DNA of 64,000 nt from Agrocybe praecox (lineage: Eukaryota; Basidiomycota; Agaricomycetes; Agaricales; Agrocybaceae), in NCBI GenBank assembly GCA_964017145.1, contig OZ024842.1, positions 3,410,001-3,474,000 on the forward strand. Reading direction: 5' to 3'. The notes under the pieces are model-generated. The model did not search any database. It was given only the letters and a program-made list of their open reading frames with translations, and had not been told where the DNA came from. Positions within the stretch are counted from its first letter, which is position 1. Each line of letters begins with the position of its first letter. Shown in pieces: positions 13,223-23,503 of this stretch. The position numbers were made by a program, and so were the translations under genes.

Positions 13223-13614
13223 ATTGAACAAGCCTTGCTTATCGATCAAGGCATGGCAGCTTGTTACTTGTAGGACCAGTCCATTTCCCCCGGGTATCGT
13301 TGGAAGTTCTAGAATTAGCAAGCAGAGGATCCGTGACGGAAGATAATCCCATGTCGAAGTTTTGAGCAGAAGATTGAGGCCAATTCTCACTGTGCCTGTC
13401 AAGGATGCAGTCTTAAACAAAGATTTATGGTCTGCAACACACGTACAGTGGCTCAGAACCGCATGAATTTCTGATTTTTGATCAAACGTGGCATCGGCTA
13501 ACTTTGCATTGATGTCATCAAAGAATATCCCGGCGTGGCAAGGCTTCCGTATTAATGGCCTTGCTGAAAGTAAGGCTCCCCACGGTCTGAATTCACCATA
13601 TATAGTAACGCTCC
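13223..13614. other. Upstream flank of CE5
   Basis: Promoter side of CE5. An open frame continues upstream from the CE5 start on the minus strand to 13420 but lacks coding features. Nothing else is recognised. Confidence 0.4.
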
Positions 13615-13810
13615 CCCTTATGTTTTCTCCGTATTTTCTGCTACTTTGGAATCAAACATGTACAAATACCTCTCTAAGGATTTTGCCTTCACAACGACCC
13701 GTATTTTCTGCTGACTCTGTTTCAAATACCTACAAACATCTCACTAAGGATTTTGCCCTCTCATCGACCCGTATTTTCTGCTACCCCTGTTTCTAACATG
13801 AACAAACTAC
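13615..13810. repeat. Tandem repeat, 70-bp period, about three units
   Basis: The string GTATTTTCTGCT recurs at 13631, 13701 and 13771, exactly 70 bp apart. Between these, CTAAGGATTTTGCC recurs at about 13675 and 13745, and variants of TTTCAAATACCTACAAA recur in each unit. Units are imperfect, with a handful of substitutions, and the third decays after about 13805. This is a non-coding minisatellite-like array on the upstream side of the CE1-CE5 block. Confidence 0.85.
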
Positions 13811-14910
13811 CGGTTCCGGCATCATTTGGCTCCGAAGTTCCATTGATTTTATTCAACGCTGCTCAACTTCAATATTCCAAGGTTCAAAACGTTCAACATT
13901 TCACTTCAACACCAACTTCAACAATCCTAACTTATATTCTGCCCTATTGCTATAGCTTTTTTCTACCATGATTACGAACATGGATTTGCCCCAAATTTGC
14001 CCTAGTTCCACTCCCCGACAATCCAGGCCAACTGTATAGTTTCTTTTCTAAGTATCTGCTAACAGTGTCATCCCTTTCTTTACGCGTGCATTACAATATC
14101 TTGACTATTCCTTGCATATATCCCCCTGTGGGGCTCTACTCTATCTGGTCCTTGTCTTAAGCAGTCCCGGGTAATGGCTTTGGTTGGCTTTTTACTGTAA
14201 TCATAGACTCATTAGTCTCCTTGGCTGCAAAAAAACCATACGTACTTATATGTTGTTATGTCTGATTTAATCTCGTATCCTGTCACAACTAGATATACAA
14301 CGATAAATGTTAATGAATTGCTACTATCGACATATTAGCCAACCAGTGAGGACTTTATTTTATTTTACAAAAAAAAGAAGGCTATCCGAAACATGTAAAT
14401 ATCCTTTTTCTTGCGTAACTATAAGTAGAGAGCCCGAGGGGCTTCGTAAAAAGTCGGAGGTACAGCAAGGCCCTATCGACAAAGACGATCATTTATTGAG
14501 AAGTCCAGCAGTTAACTGTGCATTATTCTACATCTATACAGTCAACGTGGTGTTGCTGTGGTTCAGTCACTTATATGAGCTGCTGTGGGGTAGTGCTGTA
14601 AAGCTCAGGACATGAATGAGGCATCTTAAAAAGTCTCTGCTAACACATTGCCGTCGTGAGGTCAAGAACCGGCACGTCGACAATTTAATAGTAAAGGGAG
14701 CGGGGACTCCAACTGCGTTCTAGTCTAAAATGACTGATTGTGTCCATGTCTACATTGAATATCGAAGGGTAATGCCCACTAAAATTCCGGTACTTCTGAC
14801 CAGTCATCCCACCATGTAATTTCTGCGGAGACGCTGGTTTATCGTCATCACCCATTTCTCACGCACTACTCTACTGTCCTTTCTCACGTGCTGCAGCTAG
14901 CAACGAAGGG
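13811..14910. other. Gene-free stretch
   Basis: C/T-rich in the first 300 bp, then AT-rich. It contains only short overlapping open frames with no recognisable domains. I see no RNA gene. Confidence 0.4.
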
Positions 14911-15126
14911 CTAAGGGCCAATTGTCAGCTGGTGCCAGTCATCCCTTCTCATTCGCCACAGTTCTTCTGCCGCCCCGCATTCGAAGATGCTGTCCACCGT
15001 ATCACAGAGGCGGCACATACCTCGCACTTCGTATCCTGGGATATTGTCCCAGTAGGTTCCACACTTGTATGCTTCGTGTAGCACGCGCCAAAAGAACGCC
15101 CTCGTCTTATAGTTCTTTAACTTCAA
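14911..15126 (-). pseudogene. Retroelement zinc-binding-domain relic
   Basis: The minus-strand translation contains KTRAFFWRVLHEAYKCGTYW, then IPGYEVRG and CRLCDTVDS, with a later Cys and ELWRM. This is the pattern of the reverse-transcriptase-associated zinc-binding region (zf-RVT type) found after the RT in non-LTR retroelements of agaricomycetes: a helix with KTR.F.W, an IPGYE.R..C..C core and a downstream C/W. The spacing after the CxxC motif is shortened (the usual EHI..EC stretch is compressed). Stops lie directly upstream and downstream and no RT or RNase H domain is nearby. It is therefore a short decayed fragment. Confidence 0.55.
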
Positions 15127-16344
15127 AGACCGCTAGATCTTGCCATCCGTTGGCAGCCGCGGGGGTATTAGAAGTTAGATATTGCTCAGATCATTGATTA
15201 AAAATAATGAACATATCTTTACCTATAAATTCCTAAGAACGGTCGGTATCAGTATTGCGAATTGATAGCGCTGGTTAACAAGCGCACTGGAATTCCCAGA
15301 GTTTTCCTACAGCAACCGCATTTCTCTTAAATGTCAAATGCGGCAGGCCTGTTGAGCAGCTTAATTGAGTGCGGTCCTGCGTCGCGAATGAGGAACTCCT
15401 CTTGGGCTGTACCGTCGGATGCTATCCGTCCCGTATCAGTATAATTGTGTGTGTGGTTTCTGGTAGCAATATAAACAAGGCTTGTAGTCTTTTCGAAGGG
15501 CATGGGCCGTCGGCTAAGCGCCAAAAGAAAAGGCTCACGGACACGTGCCACTCTCAGTCTGGACTCTGTTTTCGTCTCTTCCGACCTTAACCTCTGGTGA
15601 ACGTTTGAATCGTGACGCTCAAGCTACAGGGAGAACCAGTGAGCTCAAAGCCGGAACGTTGCACTTGAGGACAAGTCCAGTCCACGAGCTGGCTCACCTT
15701 CCGTTGTTCAATGTGTAAGGCCATCGGCAAAAACGCTCGTCACATATATCGCCATGTGACGTATGCAAGATGGCCGATTTCATGTATTGGCATGTAAGTC
15801 CATTACATTTCATTTATTCTAGATACATTATGTGTCGATTTTTACATGGTATTATATGTGACCCGGAATATACATATTTTGCTGCACGATATGTTTTCTC
15901 CATACATGTTTATTATATGTATTTTATTGTTCATGTCACTGACATCAGCAAAATCCGGTTGTGGGTGGCCCGGTGAACTCATAGTGTGGCCGTTTTCTCA
16001 GAGCTTTCTCCTTCAATTATCCTCCCTCACTGTGTGCCCATCGTAACGTTTCGGTACAGATCGATATTGACCTGTATTGATTCGTTACGATTTGTTAAGT
16101 TATCTATAACTTTAGACCCTACCCTAAACACTGATGGGTTATGGAGCCACGACGCACGTAGCTTTTCTTCTTTCCTTTCCACCAACTAATGCCAACGGCT
16201 CGTCATGCTTGAAGAGCCCGCCTCCAAGGCGGTTCTCGGTCGCCACCAATGTTTCTCAGTGTCAAGAAATGTCTATCACGTACGATACATCTGTGGTAAC
16301 TAAAGGACCAGCCATTCGCTTGTTCAGTCCGAAAAGCCCTTCTT
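15127..16344. other. Gene-free stretch
   Basis: Several ORFs of 60-85 codons, none recognisable. The part near 15830-15940 is very AT-rich. No RNA gene or transposon end is seen. Confidence 0.4.
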
Positions 16345-16383
16345 GCTCCTTGTCTGGCACCCTTTCTTTAGTCCCCGGCAGTG
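16345..16383 (+). repeat. 39-bp direct repeat, left copy
   Basis: A pyrimidine-rich 39-bp string ending TTCTTTAGTCCCCGGCAGTG. It recurs at 17452-17490 with one substitution (A/T at the 15th base). The internal TTTCTTTAG resembles a 3' splice site. Confidence 0.8.
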
Positions 16384-17073
16384 GATGATGATGTGTACGT
16401 CTAGTTCTCTTTTCCAATTGATGAAATTCTAATCTAAAACCATGGTCTAGCTATAAAAAGACGGCGAGGAAGACGACGACGGTATCGTTCAAATACGTTC
16501 ATCGTCAGCCAATTCGAACACCCGTTCACATGCAGTAGAGCCGCGTACAGTCACCGATTCATGTTCATACCTCCTGGAGAGCAACGTAGCCCCTGTTTGT
16601 TAGCATCTGTAAATGTCAGTGTACCCCTCATCTGTATTATCATCATCCTCGACGATGACGATATCAGGGAAATTACCTCACAGACTCCATCATCACCTCA
16701 CGCTCAAGTCGCTCCCTACGCTTACGTTGAATCTGGTCTCTGCACATGTGCATGCGTATAGTGGTTCCGAACCCAGCTTTATTCCTCCTCGCAATCCGTT
16801 TAAACTACCGACGACACGAAGGGGAAAGGAAAAATGACGAGCGAAATACCCCCAGACTCAGGCCGTACACACGCAGGGGCAGGGACAGAATAACATCATC
16901 CCTTTCCCGAGGAGCAGTGTTCCAGGAGTGATTCAAACACACGCCCTCCTCCGCTCAAGTCACCTCCTCGCGAATAAGTCGCTGCTCCTCGCGCATGCTC
17001 AGGCTGGTATTAGGATCGGCGTTCCTAGCACCAAGAACGTGGGCGTGGAGCGACAGCAACAGCAGCAGGCACG

Positions 17074-17430
17074 ATGCAGGCACACGCGGACGAGATGGGT
17101 ATGAGTATGGTAGCTCCGGCGGGTATGGATACGGGCGAGTTGGTAATGGTAGTGGCTATGGAGAGCGCGATGGGTGGAGGTGGAATGCCGATGGAGGAGA
17201 ACGTGATGTACGAGGAGGGTTATATGCAACAGCAGTGGCAGCTCGCGTATCATCAGCATCTCCTTCAGGCACAAGCTCAGCAGCATCCAGCAGCAGCTTA
17301 TCACCTTCAACAGCTAGGTCAGCCACTGCCACACCGTCGAACATCGGCCTATTTCGTGCAGGCGGGGGTGTCCGATACCTGGTGTTCCTACGTTGTATTC
17401 GACGAGCTCGTCTGCACCGTCCCCTTTTGA
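17074..17430 (+). CDS. Hypothetical Met/Gly/Gln-rich protein
   Basis: A 118-codon ORF with strongly biased composition. The first 50 residues are rich in Met, Gly, Glu and Val (MGGGGMPMEENVM); residues 52-85 are rich in Gln, His, Ala and Leu (YHQHLLQAQAQQHPAAAYH). Poly-Gln/Ala stretches of this kind are common in fungal transcription factors, but no DNA-binding domain is visible. Overlapping frames are also open, so the ORF could be a by-product of a GC-rich, triplet-like repeat. It lies between the two 39-bp direct repeats. It may be an exon of a larger or decayed gene; a TATA-like CTATAAAAAG lies at about 16451. Confidence 0.25.
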   Translation: MQAHADEMGMSMVAPAGMDTGELVMVVAMESAMGGGGMPMEENVMYEEGYMQQQWQLAYHQHLLQAQAQQHPAAAYHLQQLGQPLPHRRTSAYFVQAGVSDTWCSYVVFDELVCTVPF

Positions 17431-17451
17431 CCGTCTGCATCTTCTTCTCTC

Positions 17452-17490
17452 GCTCCTTGTCTGGCTCCCTTTCTTTAGTCCCCGGCAGTG
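17452..17490 (+). repeat. 39-bp direct repeat, right copy
   Basis: Second copy of the 39-bp string at 16345-16383, 38 of 39 bases identical, same orientation, about 1.1 kb apart. Confidence 0.8.
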
Positions 17491-17841
17491 ATTTAATTTA
17501 GGTTGTACCTCAATAAAAATGATTTTCTTGTAATAATGCTCTCTAACGGCCTTTTGAACATCAATTGTGCTTTTAGACTTCTTTTTTGTATTGGATTCCT
17601 TACCCTAGAAAATAATTTTGCCATGTACATATTAACTAACACAAATTGTTTACAATTTTCCAACTAGCACAGACACTTTGTGCGCCTGTCAGCCAATTCT
17701 AACATCATGTGACACATTGCGACGCGTCAATCCATTTATATATGCATTATGTAAATAATCTAACTTTGGAAGTCACATCCATTTTTTCCCAATTTTTGCC
17801 TTAACGTCTGCCCTTTCCTCCTTTTTGTATTACCACCACTA

Positions 17842-19170
17842 TGTCCTCTCCAGAATCCAAAGATATGATACCCTCATATATGCTCTCAATCATGACTAGA
17901 CTGAGTAAGTGCTTCCAGCTTGCATCATACCTTACCGACCTGTATAATGTATTTGATTCGAAATCTTAATAGGGCAAAGGTTCTTCAACGTTCAACGTTA
18001 CTGCACTGCATCCCGGATGATTCCTCTTTGGATAGATCCTTACGCAAGTGTGCCTCGTATTTTCTGTGCTGGAATCCCCGTATCTAGTCAAAATGTGCCT
18101 GATGACGGCCCCGAAAAGTATGTTAATTCTTACTTTTTCCGTAAAATTGGTACGTATATGCGCATATATGCATATATTTACCGGATCTCATGGTAATATT
18201 AGATGGCTGAGCCCAAATCTATTGCCTACGCTGCTGATCAAGTAAGTCAATCCTCACTTACAGAACTGAGTACTTAATGCTTTTCATACAGAAAGCTATA
18301 TGACTCGTCACTCAATCGTGAGGATGTTTATACGTGCACGGTGTACCTGGCAGTGAGGGCGAATGGAGCACAAGTATTCTATACTGGTGGAATGAGTGAG
18401 TTGGACGTCATTTTCTACTCTTAACACATTTATATTTCTTTTACTACAGTCGTGTCACTCTCCCTTCGACGTCTGAGCGGCGATGAGCGCTTGGCCGAGG
18501 TAAGTATTTAATCTGATTGATACCTTTCCGAGCCCAGCAAACTCACTCGCGCACCGTACCTTCCGAACGAACATATGTACTTTTAGCTTGCGGGGACATC
18601 GGTGCTTTTCTGTATCATTATTTTTGTTATCTTTTTCGAGACTGCCGTGTATTTCCTAGTCGAGGCTCAATTAAAATCTCCTTGCATTGTATTTTTACTA
18701 CTGGTTCATGAATCATGCATGGTTCTGGTGTCCAAGTATCAGATTTGATACATTCTGATAGGCAACATACATAGTGAAGACTTGATATATTGCTATAGAT
18801 GCTTGTACAGTTTCTTACACGACAATACATGGATTTCAATTTGGTAAGACGACCAAATACTTACCAGAATCCCGTAGGTCCTAACGTCATATTACGCACT
18901 GCCGAAAATGTCACGTTCACATGGTATGTATTAGGATGTAATCTCATTTATGCTCATGTATCTGATCGTCCTTTTTGCCGATGTCAACATCCCCTCCTTG
19001 CTCAGTGTTCTCCTCACGAGTCACTAAAGCTTTCCCTACATCGATGATATTCTTCGCCATTGATTCAGTATCTTGATAGGTGTACCTGTCTTGGACAGAA
19101 CGTCTGGGATTTATTTGGGTTCTAACCTTGTTGTCGCTGCGAATGCCATTGGGCGGTCTGTTATAGGTAC
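17842..19170 (+). CDS. Unrecognised multi-exon gene (possibly decayed)
   Basis: A series of short open segments joined by good GT..AG borders suggests a gene or relic. It may begin at the ATG 17842 (MSSPESKDMIPSYMLSIMTR) with a donor near 17905. Clear exon-like pieces follow: KLYDSSLNREDVYTCTVYLA to GAQVFYTGGM at about 18292-18395; IVSLSLRRLSGDERLAE at about 18450-18499; MLVQFLTRQYMDFNL at about 18799-18843; NPVGPNVILRTAENVTFTW at about 18868-18924; and GVPVLDRTSGIYLGSNLVVA to NAIGRSVIG at about 19080-19166. I do not recognise the family. The pieces do not all join in one frame, and 18120-18210 and 18520-18790 lack coding signal. It may be a pseudogene or a gene with more exons than I can trace. 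Confidence 0.35.
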
Positions 19171-19557
19171 TATGTTACCTCAGTACCTGGAATAACATTG
19201 TTCCTCGGCGTGGTATGCAGCAATTGATAATTTTAGTTTCAACTCCGAGGAATAAATAGGATATTCTTGATGTTGCAATATAAATGTAATTATTCATGTA
19301 TGCAAACTCACATGTCTATGTCAAGACGTCCAGGTACATCATCTCCTAGTACCTTGAATATCATCCGGTTCAACGTAAATGTGTAAGTTTGGAATCAGCG
19401 CATTCAACTTATATGAGTGCATTATAGGTCTCCAAAGCGCATTGCGGCGAAGGGGGTGGATTGCTCGACAAACATACAGACGTAATGCCGTTGGACGGAA
19501 AACACTTGCTAAGTTAAACGAGATAATTGTACTTTTCAAAATATTTACCTTGAGAGG

Positions 19558-19565
19558 TATAAAAA
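19558..19565 (+). promoter_or_regulatory. TATA box of HYD1
   Basis: TATAAAAA, 77 bp upstream of the HYD1 ATG. Its mirror partner HYD6 has TATAAA at the same 77-bp distance. Confidence 0.6.
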
Positions 19566-19634
19566 GGAAGGGATATTCAACCAAGGACCTCAGTCAATCG
19601 AACTATCATCCTCGTTTTACTACCACTTACAAAC

Positions 19635-20157
19635 ATGCGCTTCACCTCTGCCGCTATTGCTTTGGCCGTCGCTGCCTCTCCTCTCCTTGCTGCTGCCACA
19701 CCCATCGTCGAGGCTCGCGATGGTAACTGCAACACAGGAAGCACCCTGTGCTGCAACCAGGTTCAACAGGTACGCAGCAATCCTATTAGGTCGACGTTGT
19801 ACCAACTCTGACGCTTTTCTTTATATCTTTCTTTAGTCCGACACGACCGGCATTACTCAACTCGCTGGTCTCCTCGGTATCGCTTTGCCCAGTCTCGCTG
19901 TTCTCGCTGGCTGTAAGTGTTGATTGTCTTGTACCACATCCAGTCACTAACGTAACATAATCTGAAATTTGCAGTGAACTGCAGCCCTCTCAACATCCTC
20001 GGTATTGGAGGCAACTCTTGCTCTTCTCAGCCCGTCTGCTGCACGAACAACTCATTCGTAAGTCGAAGTATTCCACGAATCATTCGCATCGCCTCATGTG
20101 CTTCACCAGAACGGTCTTCTTGCCCTTGGATGCAGCCCCCTCAACCTCAACCTTTGA
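19635..20157 (+). CDS. Class I hydrophobin (HYD1)
   Basis: Small secreted amphipathic protein that self-assembles at hydrophobic-hydrophilic interfaces on hyphae and spores. Four exons: 19635-19769, 19837-19912, 19975-20057 and 20110-20157, all GT..AG. A signal peptide ([20 protein letters not shown]) is followed by a short pro-like segment. The eight-Cys pattern is complete: C-6-CC-32-C-12-C-5-CC-12-C, within class I spacing. It ends SPLNLNL and a stop. Mirror paralogue of HYD6, which shares the signal sequence almost exactly. Highly expressed hydrophobins usually carry a strong TATA and short 5' UTR, as seen here. Confidence 0.95.
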
Positions 20158-20337
20158 GATGTAGTTTCCGCAGAGTAGTTTGATCGTTTGACCACTCGTA
20201 TTATTATTAAAAATAAAAATAAAAATATTTTGCGTGTTCAAATCCTATTGAGATAATATACGGACAATTATTTCTGCCCTCCCATATCGCATGACAAGGA
20301 CATTCTTGTATTTGAGCTCATAACAAACGTGCGCTAT

Positions 20338-20823
20338 CTAAAAGTCTATGTAGATTCCAATAACCGCCAACGTCAAATATGTTGTATTGTACAAGTGTAT
20401 TTCTCTACCGCGGACCACAACGACTGTCAATTTCGAATGTATAGTATTTCCCCGGAAACATATAATATACCTAAGCGAGAATGGGATCCGAGTCGAGGAA
20501 TTCATTAAACGATTAAACGCCGTAATTGAAGAGACCCGAGTAAAGAAGCGCTCGATCAGGAACTGACATGAGGATTCCCACACATAACCACAGGTCAACT
20601 CTACTAAATCGTCCGATAATTCTCAGTGGACCATCTACGGGAAAGGGGGTGGCTTCATCTCTCGTATGTCCTCGCGAACCGATACTAAATATGTTACATA
20701 TTGGCGAATTATACACACGATAGTAAGTAACAGTACAGTATAAAAGGGAGGTGCAACTCTGCTTTATCCCCCAGTCATCTTACAAGTTTTTGCAGTCGAC
20801 TACTCACCTCAATTTCATTGAAT
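20338..20823 (+). promoter_or_regulatory. HYD2 promoter, near-identical to the HYD5 promoter
   Basis: This 486-bp stretch matches the reverse complement of 32369-32854 with only about nine differences, roughly 98% identity, which is higher than that of the coding exons downstream. It contains TATAAAA at 20739-20745, 85 bp upstream of the ATG, the same distance as in HYD5. The identical stretch continues through exon 1. Confidence 0.8.
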
Positions 20824-21402
20824 ATGCGTTTCACCTCCGCTGCTGTTGCCCTCTCCTTCGCTGCTCCCATTCTTGCTGCTGCCACCCCTGCCGAGCTCCT
20901 CCGCCGCCAGAGTGGTAATTGCAACACTGGTAACATTCAGTGCTGCAACCAAGTTCAGAGTGTAAGCTTTAGATTTGACCATTCTGGTTGACCGAAAATT
21001 TACTGACTTACATTGATTGATTAGACCAGCTTCACTGGCGTAACCCAGTTGGCCGGTCTCCTCGGTATTGACCTCAGCTCCGTCACTGGTCTCGTGGGGT
21101 GTGGGTATTGTCTCCTAACCTGGAGACGGACACGGTACTAATCACATTTACAGTGAGCTGCAGCCCCCTCAGCATCCTCGGTATCGGTGGAAACTCCTGG
21201 TGAGACAGGTCAAGTGTAATCGATTTTAATCCAATACTCATCGTTATCGTCAACTTTCACCAGCTCCGCTCAACCAGTCTGCTGCACAGGAAACTCCTTC
21301 GTACGCTCCTTTCTTACCATCTTCCGTCATTCCATCTTGACAAAAAAAAATTAGGGTGGACTTCTTTCCCTCGGATGCAACCCCATCAACCTCAACCTTT
21401 GA
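20824..21402 (+). CDS. Class I hydrophobin (HYD2)
   Basis: Five exons: 20824-20961, 21025-21100, 21154-21199, 21264-21300 and 21355-21402. The extra fourth intron splits a Cys codon (TG|C) in the [11 protein letters not shown] motif. The same intron is present in HYD5, HYD7 and HYD10 but not in the other six hydrophobins. A signal peptide (MRFTSAAVALSFAAPILAAA) is followed by TPAELLRRQSG, whose RR may be a processing site. All eight Cys are present. Promoter and exon 1 are about 98% identical to HYD5, but exon 2 differs (TSFTGVTQLAG against STTQTVASLAG). Confidence 0.95.
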
Positions 21403-21685
21403 AAGAGTTGACGGTCACCCGTGTGAATGTGCCAGCACGGCACGAGTTCGACTTTCAGGATGGTCATGTCTTTCGGAAAATCATTAACTACTTCGTATAT
21501 ACGCTCGTAATAACGAATGGATTGACATGGCTTGATAAATATAATACGAAAATTGCTACTGGACACTGAAAGAATACTTTAAGCGCCCGCGCCTGATCCG
21601 TGATTGTGATTGTGATCGTGATCATGACATTTTGATCGATCGGTGGCGCCGCGCGCGGCCTTTAGCGAACTCGAGCGAACCTTAG

Positions 21686-22264
21686 TACAGTCAAACCTGT
21701 CTTATCCCATAACTGTCTAAACCCATAACCTCCAGTAACCCATAGCTTTTTGCGTCCACCGATTTGGTGGGCGGGGAATTTCGACCCATAACCCATAATC
21801 CTGTCTAAACCCTTACCCCATAGGTCTTTCGGGAAAAATCCCATAGGTAAAAATTCCTTTTTAAGGATGGTTTTGTGGTTTTGGGAGCACGACAGCCGTT
21901 CCACATGATATTTTTCAACCCTGAAATGACATTTGAGGCGAAAAATAGTCAATTCGGGGCTATTCAGCTTCACGACTGACGTTATTGGCGTTGACCTGAT
22001 TATTAATTAGCCAAAAACCCCAAACACTATCATCAAATAGATTTTTGAGTGGCCTGAAGACTACAGGAATGTACTTACATGTGCTCGAGGGATGTAAGAA
22101 AGGAGTTCCCGGTGTCCAAACTCTGCAGAATTGACAGAAAATTGATAAATTTGGTCGATTTTTCTGCAGTTATTTTTAGCCTCTCTGTTTAATCCCATAA
22201 CCTCCACAAACCCATAGCTTTGGACGTCCACCGAGAGCTATGGGATAAGACAGGTTTGACTGTA
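21686..22264. mobile_element. Non-autonomous TIR element (pogo/Fot1-like MITE), 575 bp
   Basis: Bases 21688-22262 begin with CAGTCAAACCTGTCTTATCC and end with its exact reverse complement; the perfect terminal inverted repeat is 24 bp. It is bounded by TA on both sides (21686-21687 and 22263-22264), the target duplication of Tc1/mariner-type elements. CAGTC-starting ends are typical of the pogo/Fot1 branch. Inside each end is a directly repeated block (CATAACCTCC..AACCCATAGCTTT..CGTCCACCG). There is no transposase frame, so it must have been moved in trans. It lies between HYD2 and HYD3 and has no counterpart between HYD5 and HYD4. Confidence 0.85.
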
Positions 22265-22920
22265 CATACATATGTTAACCCCTGTTAACCCCGGCAACTA
22301 AATAGCTTGGTCCCTGAGAATCCTGTTTATTATGTTATCATATTCGAGAAACATGCAGTCCGAGGGGCTTGGTACAGAGTAAACATCAGTTCTCTTAACT
22401 CCTCTCTTTCTCAATCCGGATATGAAGATATGTTCATGCTGTATCATACGATTTATACAGCCTGAGGGATTCGTTGGAAACACTTATAGGATCTATGTAT
22501 GTCGGATCTCGTTCTCCAGTCGCCTTACTTCGACTGCGAGTACATCGCTCATCTCTTTTGATACGATCCTTGTAAACTCAGGGTAGCTAAAGGGACTGAA
22601 AGCGTCAATGGAAAATGTTTCCGAAACACAAGCAGGATAACGTTACAACGTGAGTAATTCCTAGCGGATCTTACTCATTATACATCTTGAATGTGTTTCG
22701 TGGGATAAAGTAGATGAAAAGGCACACTTTACGGCTTTTTTCTTTGACTCGCATTACGAAATGAAATGAAGCGTCTTGACGGACACTGCTCAATAGGATA
22801 GTTGTCTGTGCCCTGTCTAGCATTTTTGCCTATACATGACCAGGTACATGAATAACACCTCTATCGGACTTGGAGGAGGATACGATCCATCCCGATGATG
22901 TGATGAAGACCAGGACGACA
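22265..22920. other. Spacer between TIR element and HYD3
   Basis: 5' flank of HYD3. No gene is seen. TATAAAAG at 22921-22928 lies 78 bp before the HYD3 ATG. Confidence 0.5.
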
Positions 22921-22998
22921 TATAAAAGAGAGGGAAATACGAAGGAATGCCTCAGTCGAACAAATCAGTCCCATTCAACTACTACTACTTAAATCATC

Positions 22999-23503
22999 AT
23001 GCGTGCCTCCGTCGTTCTTGCTCTCGCTCTCCCAGTCCTTGCTGTTGCCACTCCTCTCGAGGCTCGTGATGGCGACTGCAACACTGGTTCCATCTCGTGC
23101 TGCAACACCGTGATGCAGGTTCGTGTTCTGTCATGTTTTCGAAAGAAGAAAGAACATTGAACAGCGCTAATTTGAATTACAGAGCTCCACCACGACCCTC
23201 GGTTTATTGTCGGGTCTCCTTGGTCTCGTTCTGCCCACTGTTACTGGTCTCATTGGACGTAAGTCACTAGTACGATCGGTCCTAAAACTTGAATGCTCAA
23301 ATCTGCATCAGTGAACTGCAGTCCTCTTAGCATTCTCGGAGGCGGAGGCAACTCCTGCTCTGCCCAACCCGTTTGCTGCACCAACAACCAATTCGTGAGT
23401 GACAATGCGGTGTTCGGCGTCCATGTCCACTATTATTAACATCTAATGTCCTCAGAATGGTCTCATCAACCTTGGATGCACCCCCATCAACATCAACCTT
23501 TGA
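22999..23503 (+). CDS. Class I hydrophobin (HYD3)
   Basis: Four exons; exon 1 is 22999-23118 (40 codons) and the last begins after the acceptor near 23455. A signal peptide ([20 protein letters not shown]) is followed by [15 protein letters not shown]. The eight Cys are complete, with [19 protein letters not shown] in exon 3 and [11 protein letters not shown] at the end. It belongs to the MRAS-type subgroup with HYD4 and HYD8. Mirror paralogue of HYD4, sharing the intron-1 sequence as well as the exons. It is followed after 280 bp by the convergent 3' end of CE6. Confidence 0.95.

Larger units (their letters stand above)
19373..23503 (+). repeat. Left arm of an inverted duplication carrying HYD1-HYD3
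   Basis: This arm holds HYD1, HYD2 and HYD3 on the plus strand. It matches, in reverse complement and mirror order, the block 30379-33820 with HYD4, HYD5 and HYD6. Similarity reaches beyond coding sequence: 5' flanks of HYD1/HYD6 match from about 19373 (GGAATC and GCATTATA landmarks), and the 20338-20823 intergenic stretch matches 32369-32854 almost base for base. The arms are interrupted by a TIR element on the left side only. Confidence 0.85.

Noticed and set aside
13223..13420. 66-codon upstream extension of CE5
   Set aside because: No signal-peptide character and no match to paralogues, which all start at the position of 13222.
20338..20598. Conserved 86-codon minus-strand ORF, repeated at 32594-32854
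   Set aside because: Conservation between the two copies is explained by the duplicated promoter; 98% DNA identity makes the shared frame uninformative.
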